Shown here piece after piece: positions 36,689-46,303 of a stretch of 64,000 bases of DNA. The notes beneath the pieces were generated by a model that was not told the origin of the DNA, ran no database searches, and saw nothing but the letters and a program-made list of their open reading frames with translations. Numbering within the stretch: the first letter of the stretch is position 1; every line of letters starts with the position of its first letter. This DNA comes from Pseudomonas sp. RC10 (GTDB taxonomy: Bacteria > Pseudomonadota > Gammaproteobacteria > Pseudomonadales > Pseudomonadaceae), in NCBI RefSeq assembly GCF_038397775.1, contig NZ_CP151650.1, forward strand, positions 620,001-684,000. The letters are read 5' to 3'. A program made the translations under genes and the position numbers.

Positions 36689-37600
36689 CTACAACTCGAT
36701 GCTCATGCCATCGAACGCGACTTCAACCTCGCGGCGGGCCAGTTCGGCGCGCTCGGGGGAGTCTTCGTCGAGGATCGGGTTGGTGTTGTTGATGTGAATA
36801 AGCACCTTGCGCTGCCGTGGCAGTTTTTCCAGCACTTCCAGCATGCCGCCGGGGCCATTCTGCGCCAGGTGGCCCATCTCTGTGCCGGTGCGCGTGCCCA
36901 CGCCGCGACGCTTCATCTCGTCGTCGTCCCACATCGTGCCGTCGACCAACAGACAGTCGGCGCCGCTCATTTTCTCCATGAGGGCGTTGTCCACTTTGCC
37001 CAGGCCCGGTGCGTAGAACAGCTTGCCGCCGGTGCGCGTGTCTTCGACCATCAGCCCGATGTTATCGCCCGGGTGTGGGTCGAATCGGTGAGGCGAGTAG
37101 GGCGGAGCTGCGCTGCGTAGAGGAAACGGCGTAAAGCGCAGGTTCGGGCAGGCCGGAATCACGAAGCTGCCTTCCAGTTCGATGCGGTTCCAGACCAGTC
37201 CACCGTTCCAGTGTTTGAGCATATTGAACAGCGGAAAGCCCGTGCTCAGGTCTTCGTGGACCATGTCCGTGCACCAGACCTGATGCGGGCAGCCTTCGCG
37301 CAGGCTCAGCAGGCCGGTGGTGTGATCGATCTGACTGTCCATCAGGATGATCGCGCTGATGCCGGTGTCGCGCAGGCCGCGATTGGGTTGCATCGGCGCG
37401 AAGCCTTGCAGCTGTGCGCGGATATCCGGAGACGCATTGCACAAAACCCAATTCACGCCGTCATCTGACAAAGCGATGGACGACTGGGTGCGAGCCTGTG
37501 CTCGCAAGCTGCCGTCGCGAAAGCCTGCGCAATTGGCGCAGTTGCAGTTCCACTGAGGAAAACCGCCGCCCGCCGCCGAGCCGAGAATCTGGATGTGCAT
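36689..37600 (-). CDS. pqqB: PQQ biosynthesis metallo-hydrolase
   Basis: A 303-residue metallo-beta-lactamase-fold protein, reported in other bacteria to hydroxylate the tyrosine of the precursor. It begins [19 protein letters not shown]. The family's CNCANC zinc-site cysteines follow, and [15 protein letters not shown] carries the metal-binding Asp-His. A GGGAGC ribosome site precedes the ATG. It is separated from pqqA by a hairpin that probably reduces read-through. Confidence 0.95.
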   Translation of the reverse strand: MHIQILGSAAGGGFPQWNCNCANCAGFRDGSLRAQARTQSSIALSDDGVNWVLCNASPDIRAQLQGFAPMQPNRGLRDTGISAIILMDSQIDHTTGLLSLREGCPHQVWCTDMVHEDLSTGFPLFNMLKHWNGGLVWNRIELEGSFVIPACPNLRFTPFPLRSAAPPYSPHRFDPHPGDNIGLMVEDTRTGGKLFYAPGLGKVDNALMEKMSGADCLLVDGTMWDDDEMKRRGVGTRTGTEMGHLAQNGPGGMLEVLEKLPRQRKVLIHINNTNPILDEDSPERAELARREVEVAFDGMSIEL

Positions 37601-37678
37601 GAGTGCTCCCTACCAAGTGAGGCCGCGAGGCCCGAGACGTGCGTGAACGCCGCGTCTGAAAGTCTTGAATCCTGTAAC

Positions 37679-37706
37679 AAAAAAGCCCCGGCGAACCGAG
37701 GCTTTT
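37679..37706 (-). terminator. Attenuating hairpin between pqqA and pqqB
   Basis: Minus-strand AAAAGCCTCGG-TTCG-CCGGGGCTTTTTTG forms a terminator-like hairpin directly after pqqA, a common means of making much more pqqA message than pqqB-E. Confidence 0.8.
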
Positions 37707-37719
37707 CATCGCGCAACAA

Positions 37720-37794
37720 TCAGCGGCTTGCGAAGTACATGGTGACTTCAAAGCCGATACGCAGATCGGTGTAAGCAGGTTTAGTCCACGACAT
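37720..37794 (-). CDS. pqqA: PQQ precursor peptide
   Basis: A 24-residue peptide ([14 protein letters not shown]... ending YFASR) read directly from the sequence. Glu16 and Tyr20 are present in the E-x-x-x-Y arrangement crosslinked by PqqE. A strong ribosome site, GGAAGGAG, lies 6 bp before the ATG. The 174 bp between pqqA and pqqF should contain its promoter. Confidence 0.97.
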
Positions 37795-37968
37795 AGGGAA
37801 CTCCTTCCGGGTGAGTGCAGCGGTGGGTGGGTACATCTTTAGTACACCTGCAAGAGGAGACGTTCAAATGCTTAGGCAGCTATGTTACTAAAAATATCAG
37901 CTCTCCAATGATGAAAGTTTGGATAAAGCTTTTTGCATATCAGGCAATGATCGTACGGCGGAGAGTGG

Positions 37969-40404
37969 CTATCCGTGCGGGTTGGCGCGATTTGACAGCT
38001 TGAATACCGGGGTTTGAGACAGCGCTACCCGATTTGCGGCTTCAATCAGGCCCTCGTGACGAAGATGTGCAAATGAATGTTGCAGACGAGCGGCATAGTC
38101 GGTGCCATGTCCGGCCAGATGAGCCTGCCACAGCATCTCGGCTGATTGTTGAGGGTCCATGCCGGTTGGATCGAGTTGAGCTTGAAGGGCAGTCAGTTGT
38201 GCTGGCAGGTCAGCGTGTTCGATCCGCGCGGGCAGGTTTTTCATGAATTCTTCGATGTGCTCGACCAACTCACCGACGTTGGCGCTGGGGGATTGCACGC
38301 CGAACAGCATCCCGCCTCGCCCGGCAATCTGTCGGAAACCGCTGAATACCGCGTAGCCCAATTGCAACTCGACACGCAGACGCTGGTAGAACGGCCCCTG
38401 CACCAGATGAGAGAGAAATCGCCAGCTCGCCTCGTCTTCGATACTGTTCGTGGGCGTCGGATAGAACATCAGCACAGCATCTTCGGACGATTCCGACGGC
38501 TCGATTTGCCAGCGTTGATCGGGCATCTGCGCGGCGGTTTGCGTCGCCAGGGTTTTCGGAGCACTTGGGATGCGCGTCATCGCGTGGGCCAACGCGCGTT
38601 GGCCATTCTGCTGGAATCCGAAGGCTAACCCTTCCCATCGTGCCTGGGACCAGACGCCTTGCAGGTCGCGTGATTCGCCAGCAATGGGGCTGTTCAGAAA
38701 ATGATCAGGCAAGGTCTTGAGCAACTGGCGGATCGGGATCGGCGTCGGCTCATGGGCTGGCAACCCGTAACGGGAGAGGGTTTCTTCAGACGGTTCGCCG
38801 AGGTGTGTCAGCGCTTGCTCCAGGACGGCAGGGATAGGGTCGGCGAAACCGCCCAGTTTGAGTTGCCAGTGAGCGCCATACGCATCAAAAGCCAGGATGA
38901 CGCCCGCTTGTTGTGCGTCGGCAATAAGAGGCTTGAGGCTTTCGGTGAGCATGCGATGCAGCTTGGGCTGCGGTGACGGCAGCGTCCAGCTCAGGTAAAT
39001 CGTAGCCTCGCCGGTTGCCGGGAGGGCATTGCTGATGGTCAATGCGGGTGGCAAAAACGCAGCGGTTTGAAACGGCTCGCGAGGTCGCAGGAACGGGTTC
39101 GGGCTGGGCAGGTGCCAGAGGATGTCAGTGATAGCGGTGGGCGTGATCGGATGCAGCAGGGCACTTGGCTTGAGTTGATCGAGCAGCGCGTCAATGGTCT
39201 TGGCTTGCAGGCCCGATGGAGCGTGATCAGCGCTGTAATGCCGTGCAAGTGCGAGTGCGTTGCTGACGTCCAGGTGGCGCTGTTGCAGGTGCCCGAACTC
39301 GTCGAGCAGTGCGTGGTAATTCGCTTTGAAAAATGCCAGCCAATTGAAGATCAGGTCATAGATTTGCGTGGCGTGCACCGACGTTTTCGCGAGCAAGCTC
39401 ACTCCCACAGGGGACTGCGTACGGTCTGTAGGAGTGAGCTTGCTCGCGATGGGGTTTGTTAGAGCAATCTCGATCTCGAGTAAAACCTGCCCCGCGAACT
39501 CATACACGGCCTGAGCCTTCAGTGACTCGATCAGCCCCCGTTCCCGCAGCACCGCCATCAGGCCACCTGGCTGCGCATTGTTCATCCACGTGCACAAAAA
39601 GGCCGTTGCCTGTTCGTGCCCTTGCGACAGGCTTTCGCACGCAAACATCAGATGCATCCGACGCGGGTCATCTTCGCTCTGGGACTCACGGGGTTGTTCG
39701 TGCATCAGTGCAGGCGGTTTCTGCTGTTCGATCCTACGGCCAGCAATGAAAGAGCCGCCAAACGCCATGACCATCGCCTGCAACTCGTCCACCGTCTGCG
39801 GCCCGGCAAGGCTCAATGTCATCTGGCCTGCCTGATAAAACCTGCGGTAGAAATCCTGCAACGCGCGCTGAAAGATCGGACGCGGGACGGGCAGGCTGAA
39901 ACGATTGCCCGCGTGAAACCCACGCAACGGGTGCAGAGGCGACAGAGGCTGAAGACGTTTCAGTTGATCGCGGGACGCCTCATCCCGCGACCATGCAATG
40001 AATTCTGCGTGCAACACTTCACGCTCACGCATCTGATCGGCCAGGCTCATGCGCGGATGAGCGAGCATGTCGCACAGCCGTTCCAGCCCACCTGCGAAGG
40101 CGGCGGGCCCAAGCTCAAAGAAAAAGTCAGTGGTGCGCTCGCGGGTGCTGGCGTTGACCTGCCCGCCGTGACGCTGAACGTAGGCCATCAGATTCTGGTC
40201 TGCGGGAAAACGCTCGGTGCCGAGGAAGAAAAGGTGCTCAAGAAAGTGCGCCAGCCCCGGCCATTGCGCCGGCACATCATGACTGCCCGCCGCCACCCGC
40301 AATGCCGCTGCACAACGCTTCAGACGCGGCGCGGAACACAGCGCCACACGCAAGCCGTTGGGCAAGGTCAGGGAACGACGTGTGGTTGAATTGGGCACTG
40401 GCAT
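37969..40404 (-). CDS. pqqF: PQQ-cluster M16-type zinc peptidase with an in-frame REP pair
   Basis: An 811-residue insulinase-family peptidase that helps trim the crosslinked PqqA. The inverted zinc motif HFLEH is near residue 52 (LAHFLEHLFFLGTERF), with the downstream Glu about 70-80 residues later. Four M16-like domains can be expected. It precedes pqqA on the same strand, as in other Pseudomonas. Residues about 318-340 (NPIASKLTPTDRTQSPVG, then VSLLAKTSV) are encoded by a complete REP pair at 39386-39449 without breaking the frame, a likely insertion within an inter-domain region. Confidence 0.9.
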   Translation of the reverse strand: MPVPNSTTRRSLTLPNGLRVALCSAPRLKRCAAALRVAAGSHDVPAQWPGLAHFLEHLFFLGTERFPADQNLMAYVQRHGGQVNASTRERTTDFFFELGPAAFAGGLERLCDMLAHPRMSLADQMREREVLHAEFIAWSRDEASRDQLKRLQPLSPLHPLRGFHAGNRFSLPVPRPIFQRALQDFYRRFYQAGQMTLSLAGPQTVDELQAMVMAFGGSFIAGRRIEQQKPPALMHEQPRESQSEDDPRRMHLMFACESLSQGHEQATAFLCTWMNNAQPGGLMAVLRERGLIESLKAQAVYEFAGQVLLEIEIALTNPIASKLTPTDRTQSPVGVSLLAKTSVHATQIYDLIFNWLAFFKANYHALLDEFGHLQQRHLDVSNALALARHYSADHAPSGLQAKTIDALLDQLKPSALLHPITPTAITDILWHLPSPNPFLRPREPFQTAAFLPPALTISNALPATGEATIYLSWTLPSPQPKLHRMLTESLKPLIADAQQAGVILAFDAYGAHWQLKLGGFADPIPAVLEQALTHLGEPSEETLSRYGLPAHEPTPIPIRQLLKTLPDHFLNSPIAGESRDLQGVWSQARWEGLAFGFQQNGQRALAHAMTRIPSAPKTLATQTAAQMPDQRWQIEPSESSEDAVLMFYPTPTNSIEDEASWRFLSHLVQGPFYQRLRVELQLGYAVFSGFRQIAGRGGMLFGVQSPSANVGELVEHIEEFMKNLPARIEHADLPAQLTALQAQLDPTGMDPQQSAEMLWQAHLAGHGTDYAARLQHSFAHLRHEGLIEAANRVALSQTPVFKLSNRANPHG
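39386..39449. repeat. REP pair, GTGAGCTTGCTCGC type, inside pqqF
   Basis: TCGCGAGCAAGCTCACTCC and, after a 14-18-bp spacer, GTAGGAGTGAGCTTGCTCGC form a full inverted pair within the pqqF coding sequence. The spacer is far shorter than the 40-50 bp seen in the intergenic pairs. Confidence 0.92.
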
Positions 40405-40504
40405 GAAGACTTCCGCGATTGCGTAGGAAAGTGATTCGTCATGCTAGCGGATTGGGAAGGCTATAACCTGAACGGCGCGCATTTGTTGATGGCACGCTCC
40501 TGAA

Positions 40505-40594
40505 CTGTGGGAGCGAATTTATTCGCGATTGGCCGGTGTGGCCGATACATCTCCCCCGTCAGATCCATATTCGCGAATGAATTCGCTCCCACAG
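40505..40594. repeat. REP pair, GCGAATTCATTCGC type
   Basis: CTGTGGGAGCGAATTTATTC and inverted arm ending GAATTCGCTCCCACAG, between pqqF and davA. A further partial arm (ACAGGAGCGAAT) occurs at about 40638. Confidence 0.88.
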
Positions 40595-40673
40595 TTGAGT
40601 CCGGGTCTGGCTCAAGTTTCGCGGCGCAAAAACATCTACAGGAGCGAATAGGTCAGAGAAAAGCGGGCGTGCT

Positions 40674-41474
40674 TCAGCCTCTCGCCAACCCCGAATAAAA
40701 CCCTGGCCGCCGATCCTTGAAGTAGGTATTGATCGCTTGTGATTCGCTCATCACCTGCCGATCCAGGTCCGCAATCACCAACGCCTCGTCCAGACCCGCC
40801 AGCCCGACCTGTTTGCCGTCCGGCGCGCAGATGCTGCTCAGCCCGCAGTACTGAATCTCGCCCTCGCTGCCGCAGTAATTCGCGTACACCAGATAGCACT
40901 GGTTTTCGAATGCCCTGGCTCGAACCGTCACTTCGCAGACGAAGTCGTAAGGCGCCATGTTGGCGGTCGGCACCAAAATCAGATCAGCCCCCGATAGCGC
41001 GAGGCGCCGAGTGTTCTCGGGAAACTCCACGTCATAGCAGATGAGGAATCCCAGCTTCCATCCGTTGAATTCCACCACCGGGAAGTGCTCATCTCCTGCG
41101 CTGAACATCGACTTGTCCAGCTCGCCATAGAGATGCGTCTTACGGTAATTACAGAGACGTGCACCTTTTGCGTCGATCAACTGCACAGCGTTGTAGACCT
41201 GATCCTCGGCACCCAACTCAGGATAGCCATACAGAATCGCCACGCCGGTGGCCTGAGCGATGGCCGCAATGGCCTGCGCTGCCGGGCCATCGCTGCGTTG
41301 CGCGAGCGCGCGCGCTGCCTGAGCGCCGATGTTGTAACCACTGAGAAACATCTCCGGGCACACCAACAACGCAGCACCCTGGGCGGCCGCTTCAATCGCC
41401 TGAGTGTTGAGACGTTGCAGATTGCCGCTGGTGTCCAGCGGCAGCGGCGGGCATTGATACAAAGCAACGCGCAT
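40674..41474 (-). CDS. davA: 5-aminopentanamidase (carbon-nitrogen hydrolase)
   Basis: A 266-residue nitrilase-superfamily amidase. The catalytic triad is visible as Glu in CPEMFLSGY (about residue 42), Lys in YRKTHLYGELD (about residue 110) and Cys in LICYDVEFPE (about residue 145). It lies 10 bp downstream of davB, matching davBA of P. putida, where it hydrolyses 5-aminovaleramide from lysine to 5-aminovalerate. Start MRVALYQCPPLP at 41474. Confidence 0.87.
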   Translation of the reverse strand: MRVALYQCPPLPLDTSGNLQRLNTQAIEAAAQGAALLVCPEMFLSGYNIGAQAARALAQRSDGPAAQAIAAIAQATGVAILYGYPELGAEDQVYNAVQLIDAKGARLCNYRKTHLYGELDKSMFSAGDEHFPVVEFNGWKLGFLICYDVEFPENTRRLALSGADLILVPTANMAPYDFVCEVTVRARAFENQCYLVYANYCGSEGEIQYCGLSSICAPDGKQVGLAGLDEALVIADLDRQVMSESQAINTYFKDRRPGFYSGLARG

Positions 41475-41484
41475 GGCGGCCTCC

Positions 41485-43179
41485 TTATTCTGGCAGCACA
41501 ACCGGGCCGATTTCGTGGAACACATCGCCGGGGCCAGGATTCTCGGCGTGAGTCTTGCCGCCGAAGTGGGTCATGATGCCCCACACGGCGTTCAGCGAGG
41601 TCTGTACTGCGCCCTCAACCCAGGCCGGGGTCCATGACACGTCATCGCCAGCGATGAAAATGCCGCGCTGTTCGTCAGGCATGTCCTTCTGCATGAAATG
41701 CGCGTACATCCGCTGGTTGTAGCGGTAGTGACCCGGCAGCGCACCCTTGAAGGCGCCGAGGAAGTGCGGGTCAGCTTCCCACGACACGGTGATCGGATCG
41801 CCGATGATGCGCGCGGCGATATCCACCTTTGGGTAGATTTTTTTCAACGCGCCAAGGGCCAGGCTTACGCGTTTCTCCACAGGATGCGGCAGCATTTTCA
41901 GCGCGTCGCTCATCCACGAGTACGACAGACAAATCACCCCCGGCTTTTCGGTGCCGTTGGAGTAGGTGCCGTTGTCGAACAGATAAGTGCCACGGGTCAG
42001 GCGGTCGGTGAGGGTCATGCTCATCAGGTCGCGACCGGTTTCCGGGTCTTTGTCCTTCCAGAATGGACGATCCACCATGACAAAGGTTTTGGACGATTGC
42101 ATGTAGCGCGTGCGGTCCAGCGCCATCCACATCTTTTGCGAGAACAGCGTTTCTTCGCATTCGATCTGGGTGGTCAGCAGCCAACTTTGGCAGGTCGCCA
42201 GCACCGCGTCGTAATGGCGGGTGTCGCCCCAGTTATCGGTGACTGCGAACTTGCCGTCGGCGGCGCGGGCGATGCGTTTGACGCCAGTGCGTGGCGCGCC
42301 GTGGTGCAGAGTCGAAAGGCTGGTGCCTTCCGGCCAGTGGGCGCATCGCTCCGGGGCATGACGCCAGATGCCAAGCGGCACTTGCTCGACGCCGCCGACA
42401 ATCAGGTGCTGATGATCGTCGCAGTTGGTCATGACCACGCGGAAGATTTCCAACATGGAGTTCGGGAAATCGGAGTCCCACCCACCGGTGCCGAAGCCGA
42501 CCTGGCCGAACACTTCGCGGTGGTAGAACGACAGCTTGGCAAATGCCTTGGAGGTGGCCACGAAATCGTAGAACGTGCGGTCATCCCACAGCGGCACGAG
42601 CTTGTCCCACAGCTCTTTAAGCCGAGGCACGTCACGATCACGGATGGCTTGCTGAATGTCGGCGAACTGCGCGCCATCTTCCAGTGCGTCGGCCCAGGCG
42701 TCGGCCACTTCCTGAAACAGCGCAGGCAAGTCCGACAGCTTCTGTGCGTAATGAGTGGTGCCTTCCAGGTCGATGACCGTGCTGCCCGACGCGGCAGTCA
42801 GCGGGTTAGGGAAGGGCCTGGATTCAAGGCCGAGCTTGTCGACGTAGTGATAGAACGCCGTGGAAGAGACCGGAAAGCGCATGCCGCCCAGTTCGGCAAT
42901 GATGCCTTCGGCGCCTTCGAACTGCTGCGAGCGCAATCGACCGCCCATTTTCGAGGCTTCATAAACAACCGGTTTGAGGCCCAGCTTCATCAGTTCATAG
43001 GCCGCGACCAGCCCGGCTATGCCAGCCCCGACAATCGCCACTTCCTTGCCGAGGTTGTCGCTCGGAATGCTGCCCAGTCCGGCGGGATGCTCGATCCAGT
43101 CGTCGAAGGCAAAGGGGAAATCCGGACCAAAAATCGTGATCGGTTTTTTGCCGTCGGCGGGGTGGCGATTGTTCTTCAT
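41485..43179 (-). CDS. davB: L-lysine 2-monooxygenase (flavin amine oxidase family)
   Basis: A 564-residue FAD protein of the flavin monoamine oxidase family, close to tryptophan 2-monooxygenase. The dinucleotide-binding motif VAIVGAGIAGLVAAYEL is at about residue 47, followed by VYEASKMGGRLRS, and the C-terminal FAD segment GIFIAGDDVSWTPAWVEGA near residue 505. Length and its partner davA indicate oxidative decarboxylation of L-lysine to 5-aminovaleramide. Tryptophan 2-monooxygenase is the main alternative. davT/davD for the next steps are not in this window. Confidence 0.86.
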   Translation of the reverse strand: MKNNRHPADGKKPITIFGPDFPFAFDDWIEHPAGLGSIPSDNLGKEVAIVGAGIAGLVAAYELMKLGLKPVVYEASKMGGRLRSQQFEGAEGIIAELGGMRFPVSSTAFYHYVDKLGLESRPFPNPLTAASGSTVIDLEGTTHYAQKLSDLPALFQEVADAWADALEDGAQFADIQQAIRDRDVPRLKELWDKLVPLWDDRTFYDFVATSKAFAKLSFYHREVFGQVGFGTGGWDSDFPNSMLEIFRVVMTNCDDHQHLIVGGVEQVPLGIWRHAPERCAHWPEGTSLSTLHHGAPRTGVKRIARAADGKFAVTDNWGDTRHYDAVLATCQSWLLTTQIECEETLFSQKMWMALDRTRYMQSSKTFVMVDRPFWKDKDPETGRDLMSMTLTDRLTRGTYLFDNGTYSNGTEKPGVICLSYSWMSDALKMLPHPVEKRVSLALGALKKIYPKVDIAARIIGDPITVSWEADPHFLGAFKGALPGHYRYNQRMYAHFMQKDMPDEQRGIFIAGDDVSWTPAWVEGAVQTSLNAVWGIMTHFGGKTHAENPGPGDVFHEIGPVVLPE

Positions 43180-43311
43180 GGCTGACCTTAATCGGCTGTG
43201 GCGCGAAAGAGGAAAGTCTAGATAACAGTTGAGACGTTAATAAGACGCAGAGTGTCGTCGTTTTGTAGAGAATTTGTGCTATGTGACGAGATAGTTGGTC
43301 CTAATGACGAA

Positions 43312-43788
43312 TCAGACCGGCTGTCCACGATCAATTTTGCTGCTGAGGATGATGGAGGTTGTGGTCTTTTCGACGCCATCGACACTGCCGATCAGGTCGA
43401 GCAATTGGTCCAGTTGTTCGGGGGAGTCGGTGCGCAGCCAGGCCACGTAATCGAATTCGCCACTCACCGCGCACAATTGCTGCACTTGAGCCAGCGCACT
43501 CAAGCGACGCAGCACCTCTTTGCCCGAACGTGGTTGAACAGTAATGCCGACATACGCCTGCAAGCCGCCGTCCACCACCCGCTGACTGAGGCGCACGCCG
43601 TAACCGGTGATGATCTTTGCCTTTTCCAGACGCGCGAGACGTGACGTGACGGTCGTGCGCGCGATGCCCAACTGACGGGCGAGATTGGCGACCGGCTCGC
43701 GCGCGTTGATCTGCAGCGCGGCGATCAGTTGGCGGTCGACGTCATCGAGGGCAGGTGGGCGTAAATCGGACAAGGGGCTGATCTCCAT
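43312..43788 (-). CDS. Lrp/AsnC-family transcriptional regulator
   Basis: A 158-residue regulator with an N-terminal winged helix (about residues 13-70: LDDVDRQLIAALQINAREP, LARQLGIARTTVTSRLARLE) and a C-terminal RAM/ligand domain. Start MEISPLSDLRP at 43788; upstream in-frame codons run into REP-adjacent sequence. It is 132 bp upstream of davB on the same strand and probably regulates davBA in response to an amino acid such as lysine, by inference from position. Confidence 0.9.
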   Translation of the reverse strand: MEISPLSDLRPPALDDVDRQLIAALQINAREPVANLARQLGIARTTVTSRLARLEKAKIITGYGVRLSQRVVDGGLQAYVGITVQPRSGKEVLRRLSALAQVQQLCAVSGEFDYVAWLRTDSPEQLDQLLDLIGSVDGVEKTTTSIILSSKIDRGQPV

Positions 43789-43891
43789 CGGCAAGCGGGT
43801 GATGTTACCCGTTGCCGAGGATGGATGGCAGGCTGCTGCGCCTATAGCGGCCCGGCATAGTCGACGAATCTGCATTGCCCGCAACGGTCAA

Positions 43892-44048
43892 TCGCGAATA
43901 AATTCGCTCCTACAGAAGGCCGGGAGCGCCGTGAGATATGTGCCTAAAACGGCCTAACTGTAGGAGCGAATTCATTCGCGAGACGATGGCATGTGCGACG
44001 AATCTGCATCGCCCGCACCGGCGAATCGCGAATAAATTCGCTCCTGCA
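43892..44048. repeat. REP cluster: one single arm plus one full pair, GCGAATTCATTCGC type
   Basis: A right arm (ATCGCGAATAAATTCGCTCC) at 43892-43915 is followed by a full pair at 43958-44048. The sequence before each right arm (GACGAATCTGCAT) repeats at about 43863 and 43997, so this is a partial tandem duplication of a REP pair. Confidence 0.85.
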
Positions 44049-44067
44049 GAAGGGCTGTCGGCTGTTG

Positions 44068-44835
44068 TCAGTTTTTGTAATCCGGCGCAACGCGGTCCAG
44101 CATTCTCAGCAATGCGGCCCAGGCGAAATCGACTGAATCCGTGTCGCTCAGCTCGCCTTCCGCCACCCCTTGGCCCGGCGCGTTGAACTGCCGCTCAGTA
44201 CGCACACGCACGTCCTCGGGTGGCAATCGCAGCGTGCCGCCCGCCTGTGCCGCGATCTGAATCTCGCAGGCCTTCTCCAAGTAATACATCCGCAAAAACG
44301 CTTGCTTGACCGTGTTACCGACTGTCAACAAACCATGGTTGCGCAGGATCATCACCGAGTTGTCACCCAGGTCGGTAACCAGACGCTGCTGCTCGCTGAA
44401 GTCCAGCGCAATGCCTTCGTAGTCGTGATAACCGACGCGACCATAAAACTCCATCGAGATCTGATTCACGGGCAGCAAGCCAGCTTCCTGCGCCGCCACC
44501 GCGCACCCGGCTTTGGTGTGCGTGTGCAGCACGCATTGGGCATCTTCACGGGCGCGGTGAATCGCGCTGTGAATGACAAATCCTGCCGGGTTGACCGGGT
44601 AATGAGAAGCCTCGACTTTGTTGCCGTCGAGGTCGATCTTCACCAGATTCGACGCCGTGATCTCCTCGAACATCAGCCCGTAGGGGTTGATCAGGAAATG
44701 ATGCTCCGGCCCCGGTATGCGCAGGGACAGGTGGGTGTAAATCAGATCGGTCATCCTGTAATGAGCGATCAGGCGATAGCAGGCCGCCAATTCCTGCCTA
44801 AGTTGCCATTCCTGCGGGCTGTACGCGTGTGTCAT
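44068..44835 (-). CDS. Class II aldolase/adducin family protein
   Basis: A 255-residue protein of the class II aldolase fold. Zinc ligands are likely His in CVLHTHTKAG (about residue 102) and in RNHGLLTVG (about residue 163); the family block YTHLSLRIPGPEHHFLINPYG is at about residue 32. Members include fuculose-phosphate aldolase and sugar-acid-phosphate decarboxylases, but many in this adducin-like subgroup have unknown substrates. It lies 32 bp downstream of the polyamine-type binding-protein gene on the same strand and may form an operon with it. Confidence 0.85.
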   Translation of the reverse strand: MTHAYSPQEWQLRQELAACYRLIAHYRMTDLIYTHLSLRIPGPEHHFLINPYGLMFEEITASNLVKIDLDGNKVEASHYPVNPAGFVIHSAIHRAREDAQCVLHTHTKAGCAVAAQEAGLLPVNQISMEFYGRVGYHDYEGIALDFSEQQRLVTDLGDNSVMILRNHGLLTVGNTVKQAFLRMYYLEKACEIQIAAQAGGTLRLPPEDVRVRTERQFNAPGQGVAEGELSDTDSVDFAWAALLRMLDRVAPDYKN

Positions 44836-44867
44836 TTTTCCTCCGATGCTGTCAGTCGCTGGCCCGC

Positions 44868-45905
44868 TTAGCGTGCGAGCCAGGCGTTCAGACGTTCTTC
44901 AAGCTCTTCCCCATGATCGACCCAGAACTCGATGTTCAACGGCACGGCCACGGCCATGTTTTGTGGCGAAGTCGGAATCCATGGCGCTTTGCTCGGGTCC
45001 AACTTGTCGCTCAAGGCCTTGTTGGTCACGCCGTAGGCAATGGATTGTGAGAATGCCTGCTGCGGCGCGCTGTCGTTGGCGTAGGTGATGAATTTATTCG
45101 CCGCGTCTCTGTGCTGCGAGCCTTTGACGATGGTCCAGTAATCCATGCTGTACAGCGAGCCTTTCCAGATCGGCGCCACTTTCAGGCCTTCGCTCGCCGC
45201 CACTGCGCCACGGCCGCTGAAGGTGGTGGTCATGACGATGTCGCCCGAGGCCAGCCATTGCATCGGCTGCGATCCGGCTTCCCACCATTGAATGTAGGGC
45301 TTGAGCTTGTCCAGCTTGGCGAATGCACGATCGACGCCAGCCGGAGTGGCCAGCACTTTGTAGACATCAGCAGGCGCGACGCCGTCCGCTAGCAGCGCGT
45401 ATTCGAGGGTGTACATGGCGCCTTTGCGCAGGCCGCGCTTGCCGGGGTATTTCTCGGTGTCCCAGAAATCGGCCCAGCTCGACGGCACGGTTTTGACTTT
45501 GTCAGTGGCGTACACCAACGGCATGCCCCACACCAGCGCTGCTGAGCCACACTCCTGCTGAGCGCCTTCGATCAATTGTTGGCCGCCCGCGAGCTTTGGC
45601 CACTCCAGCTTCTCGAACAGCCCCTCTGCGCACCCGCGTTCAAGGTCTGGCGCTTCGACCTGAACCACGTCCCAGTCCGCATGCCCGGTTTCGGCCATCA
45701 CTTTGATCTTGGCCATTTCCCCGTTGTATTCGGTCTGCACAACGCCCACACCGGCTTTCTTGGCGAAGGGTTCAAAAATAGTGGTGTTCTGGATTTTCTG
45801 CGCCGCGCCGCCGAAGCCGACGATGACCAGATTTTCCGCCGCGAATGCGGACAGGGGGGAAAGCATCAATACCGCACACGCAATTTTCAGGTTCTTACTG
45901 TTCAT
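44868..45905 (-). CDS. ABC transporter periplasmic substrate-binding protein (PotD/PotF-like)
   Basis: A 345-residue exported protein. The signal peptide (MNSKNLKIACAVLMLSPLSA) is cleaved after about residue 22 (AFA|AEN). The mature sequence has extracellular solute-binding family 1/8 features of spermidine/putrescine binders (NTTIFEPFAKKAG, DWDVVQVEAPDLERG, WADFWDTEKYPGKRGLR). The second ATG (45905) has the better-spaced AAGGA. No permease or ATPase gene is adjacent, so its partners must be encoded elsewhere or shared. Confidence 0.88.
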   Translation of the reverse strand: MNSKNLKIACAVLMLSPLSAFAAENLVIVGFGGAAQKIQNTTIFEPFAKKAGVGVVQTEYNGEMAKIKVMAETGHADWDVVQVEAPDLERGCAEGLFEKLEWPKLAGGQQLIEGAQQECGSAALVWGMPLVYATDKVKTVPSSWADFWDTEKYPGKRGLRKGAMYTLEYALLADGVAPADVYKVLATPAGVDRAFAKLDKLKPYIQWWEAGSQPMQWLASGDIVMTTTFSGRGAVAASEGLKVAPIWKGSLYSMDYWTIVKGSQHRDAANKFITYANDSAPQQAFSQSIAYGVTNKALSDKLDPSKAPWIPTSPQNMAVAVPLNIEFWVDHGEELEERLNAWLAR

Positions 45906-46165
45906 CGACATTTTCCTTTGGCCGTAAGGCTCTTTTTTTCGCAGACGAAGGCGCACACAGGCCGACCCTCTGCTGCACAGGGGGTAAACGGATAGAAACA
46001 GGCAATGGTGTGAAAAACGGGAACGCTGGACTGCGACTTCGCGACGACTGCATGGACGGTCGCGTGGGGTGTTTCATTATTGTTGTTGACCCGCGAGATG
46101 GGAGGCGGGCGTGGCTAGAGACTAATCCACGTTTTCTGAAAAAAGAAGATGGGAATGATTATTTA

Positions 46166-46241
46166 GTGAAAAAAATAGATAAATTTTCACAATGAGTAAA
46201 AATTAACGGCATGAACCTCTCAGCGATTAGACTTTTTTCAC
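46166..46241. promoter_or_regulatory. GTGAAAA repeats in the divergent binding-protein / XRE-cupin promoter region
   Basis: GTGAAAA occurs at 46166-46172 and inverted (TTTTCAC) at 46184-46190 and 46235-46241. The first two form an inverted repeat; the last is 51 bp, about five helical turns, from the second. They are plausible sites for the XRE-cupin regulator. The rest of the 398-bp gap (45906-46303) shows AT-rich promoter-like sequence and no gene. Confidence 0.35.
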
Positions 46242-46303
46242 CTTCAGCCGCTTAAACTGCGCCACGTTTCGAAGACTCAGCACACAGGCATCGGAGCAGC
46301 ACG

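Noticed and set aside
37969..40404. pqqF disrupted by the REP insertion
   Set aside because: The insertion preserves the reading frame and the zinc motif, so it is annotated as an intact gene with an insertion, not a pseudogene.
41485..43179. Tryptophan 2-monooxygenase (auxin synthesis)
   Set aside because: The family is shared, but the partner amidase, lengths and neighbouring Lrp regulator match the lysine davBA arrangement of P. putida.
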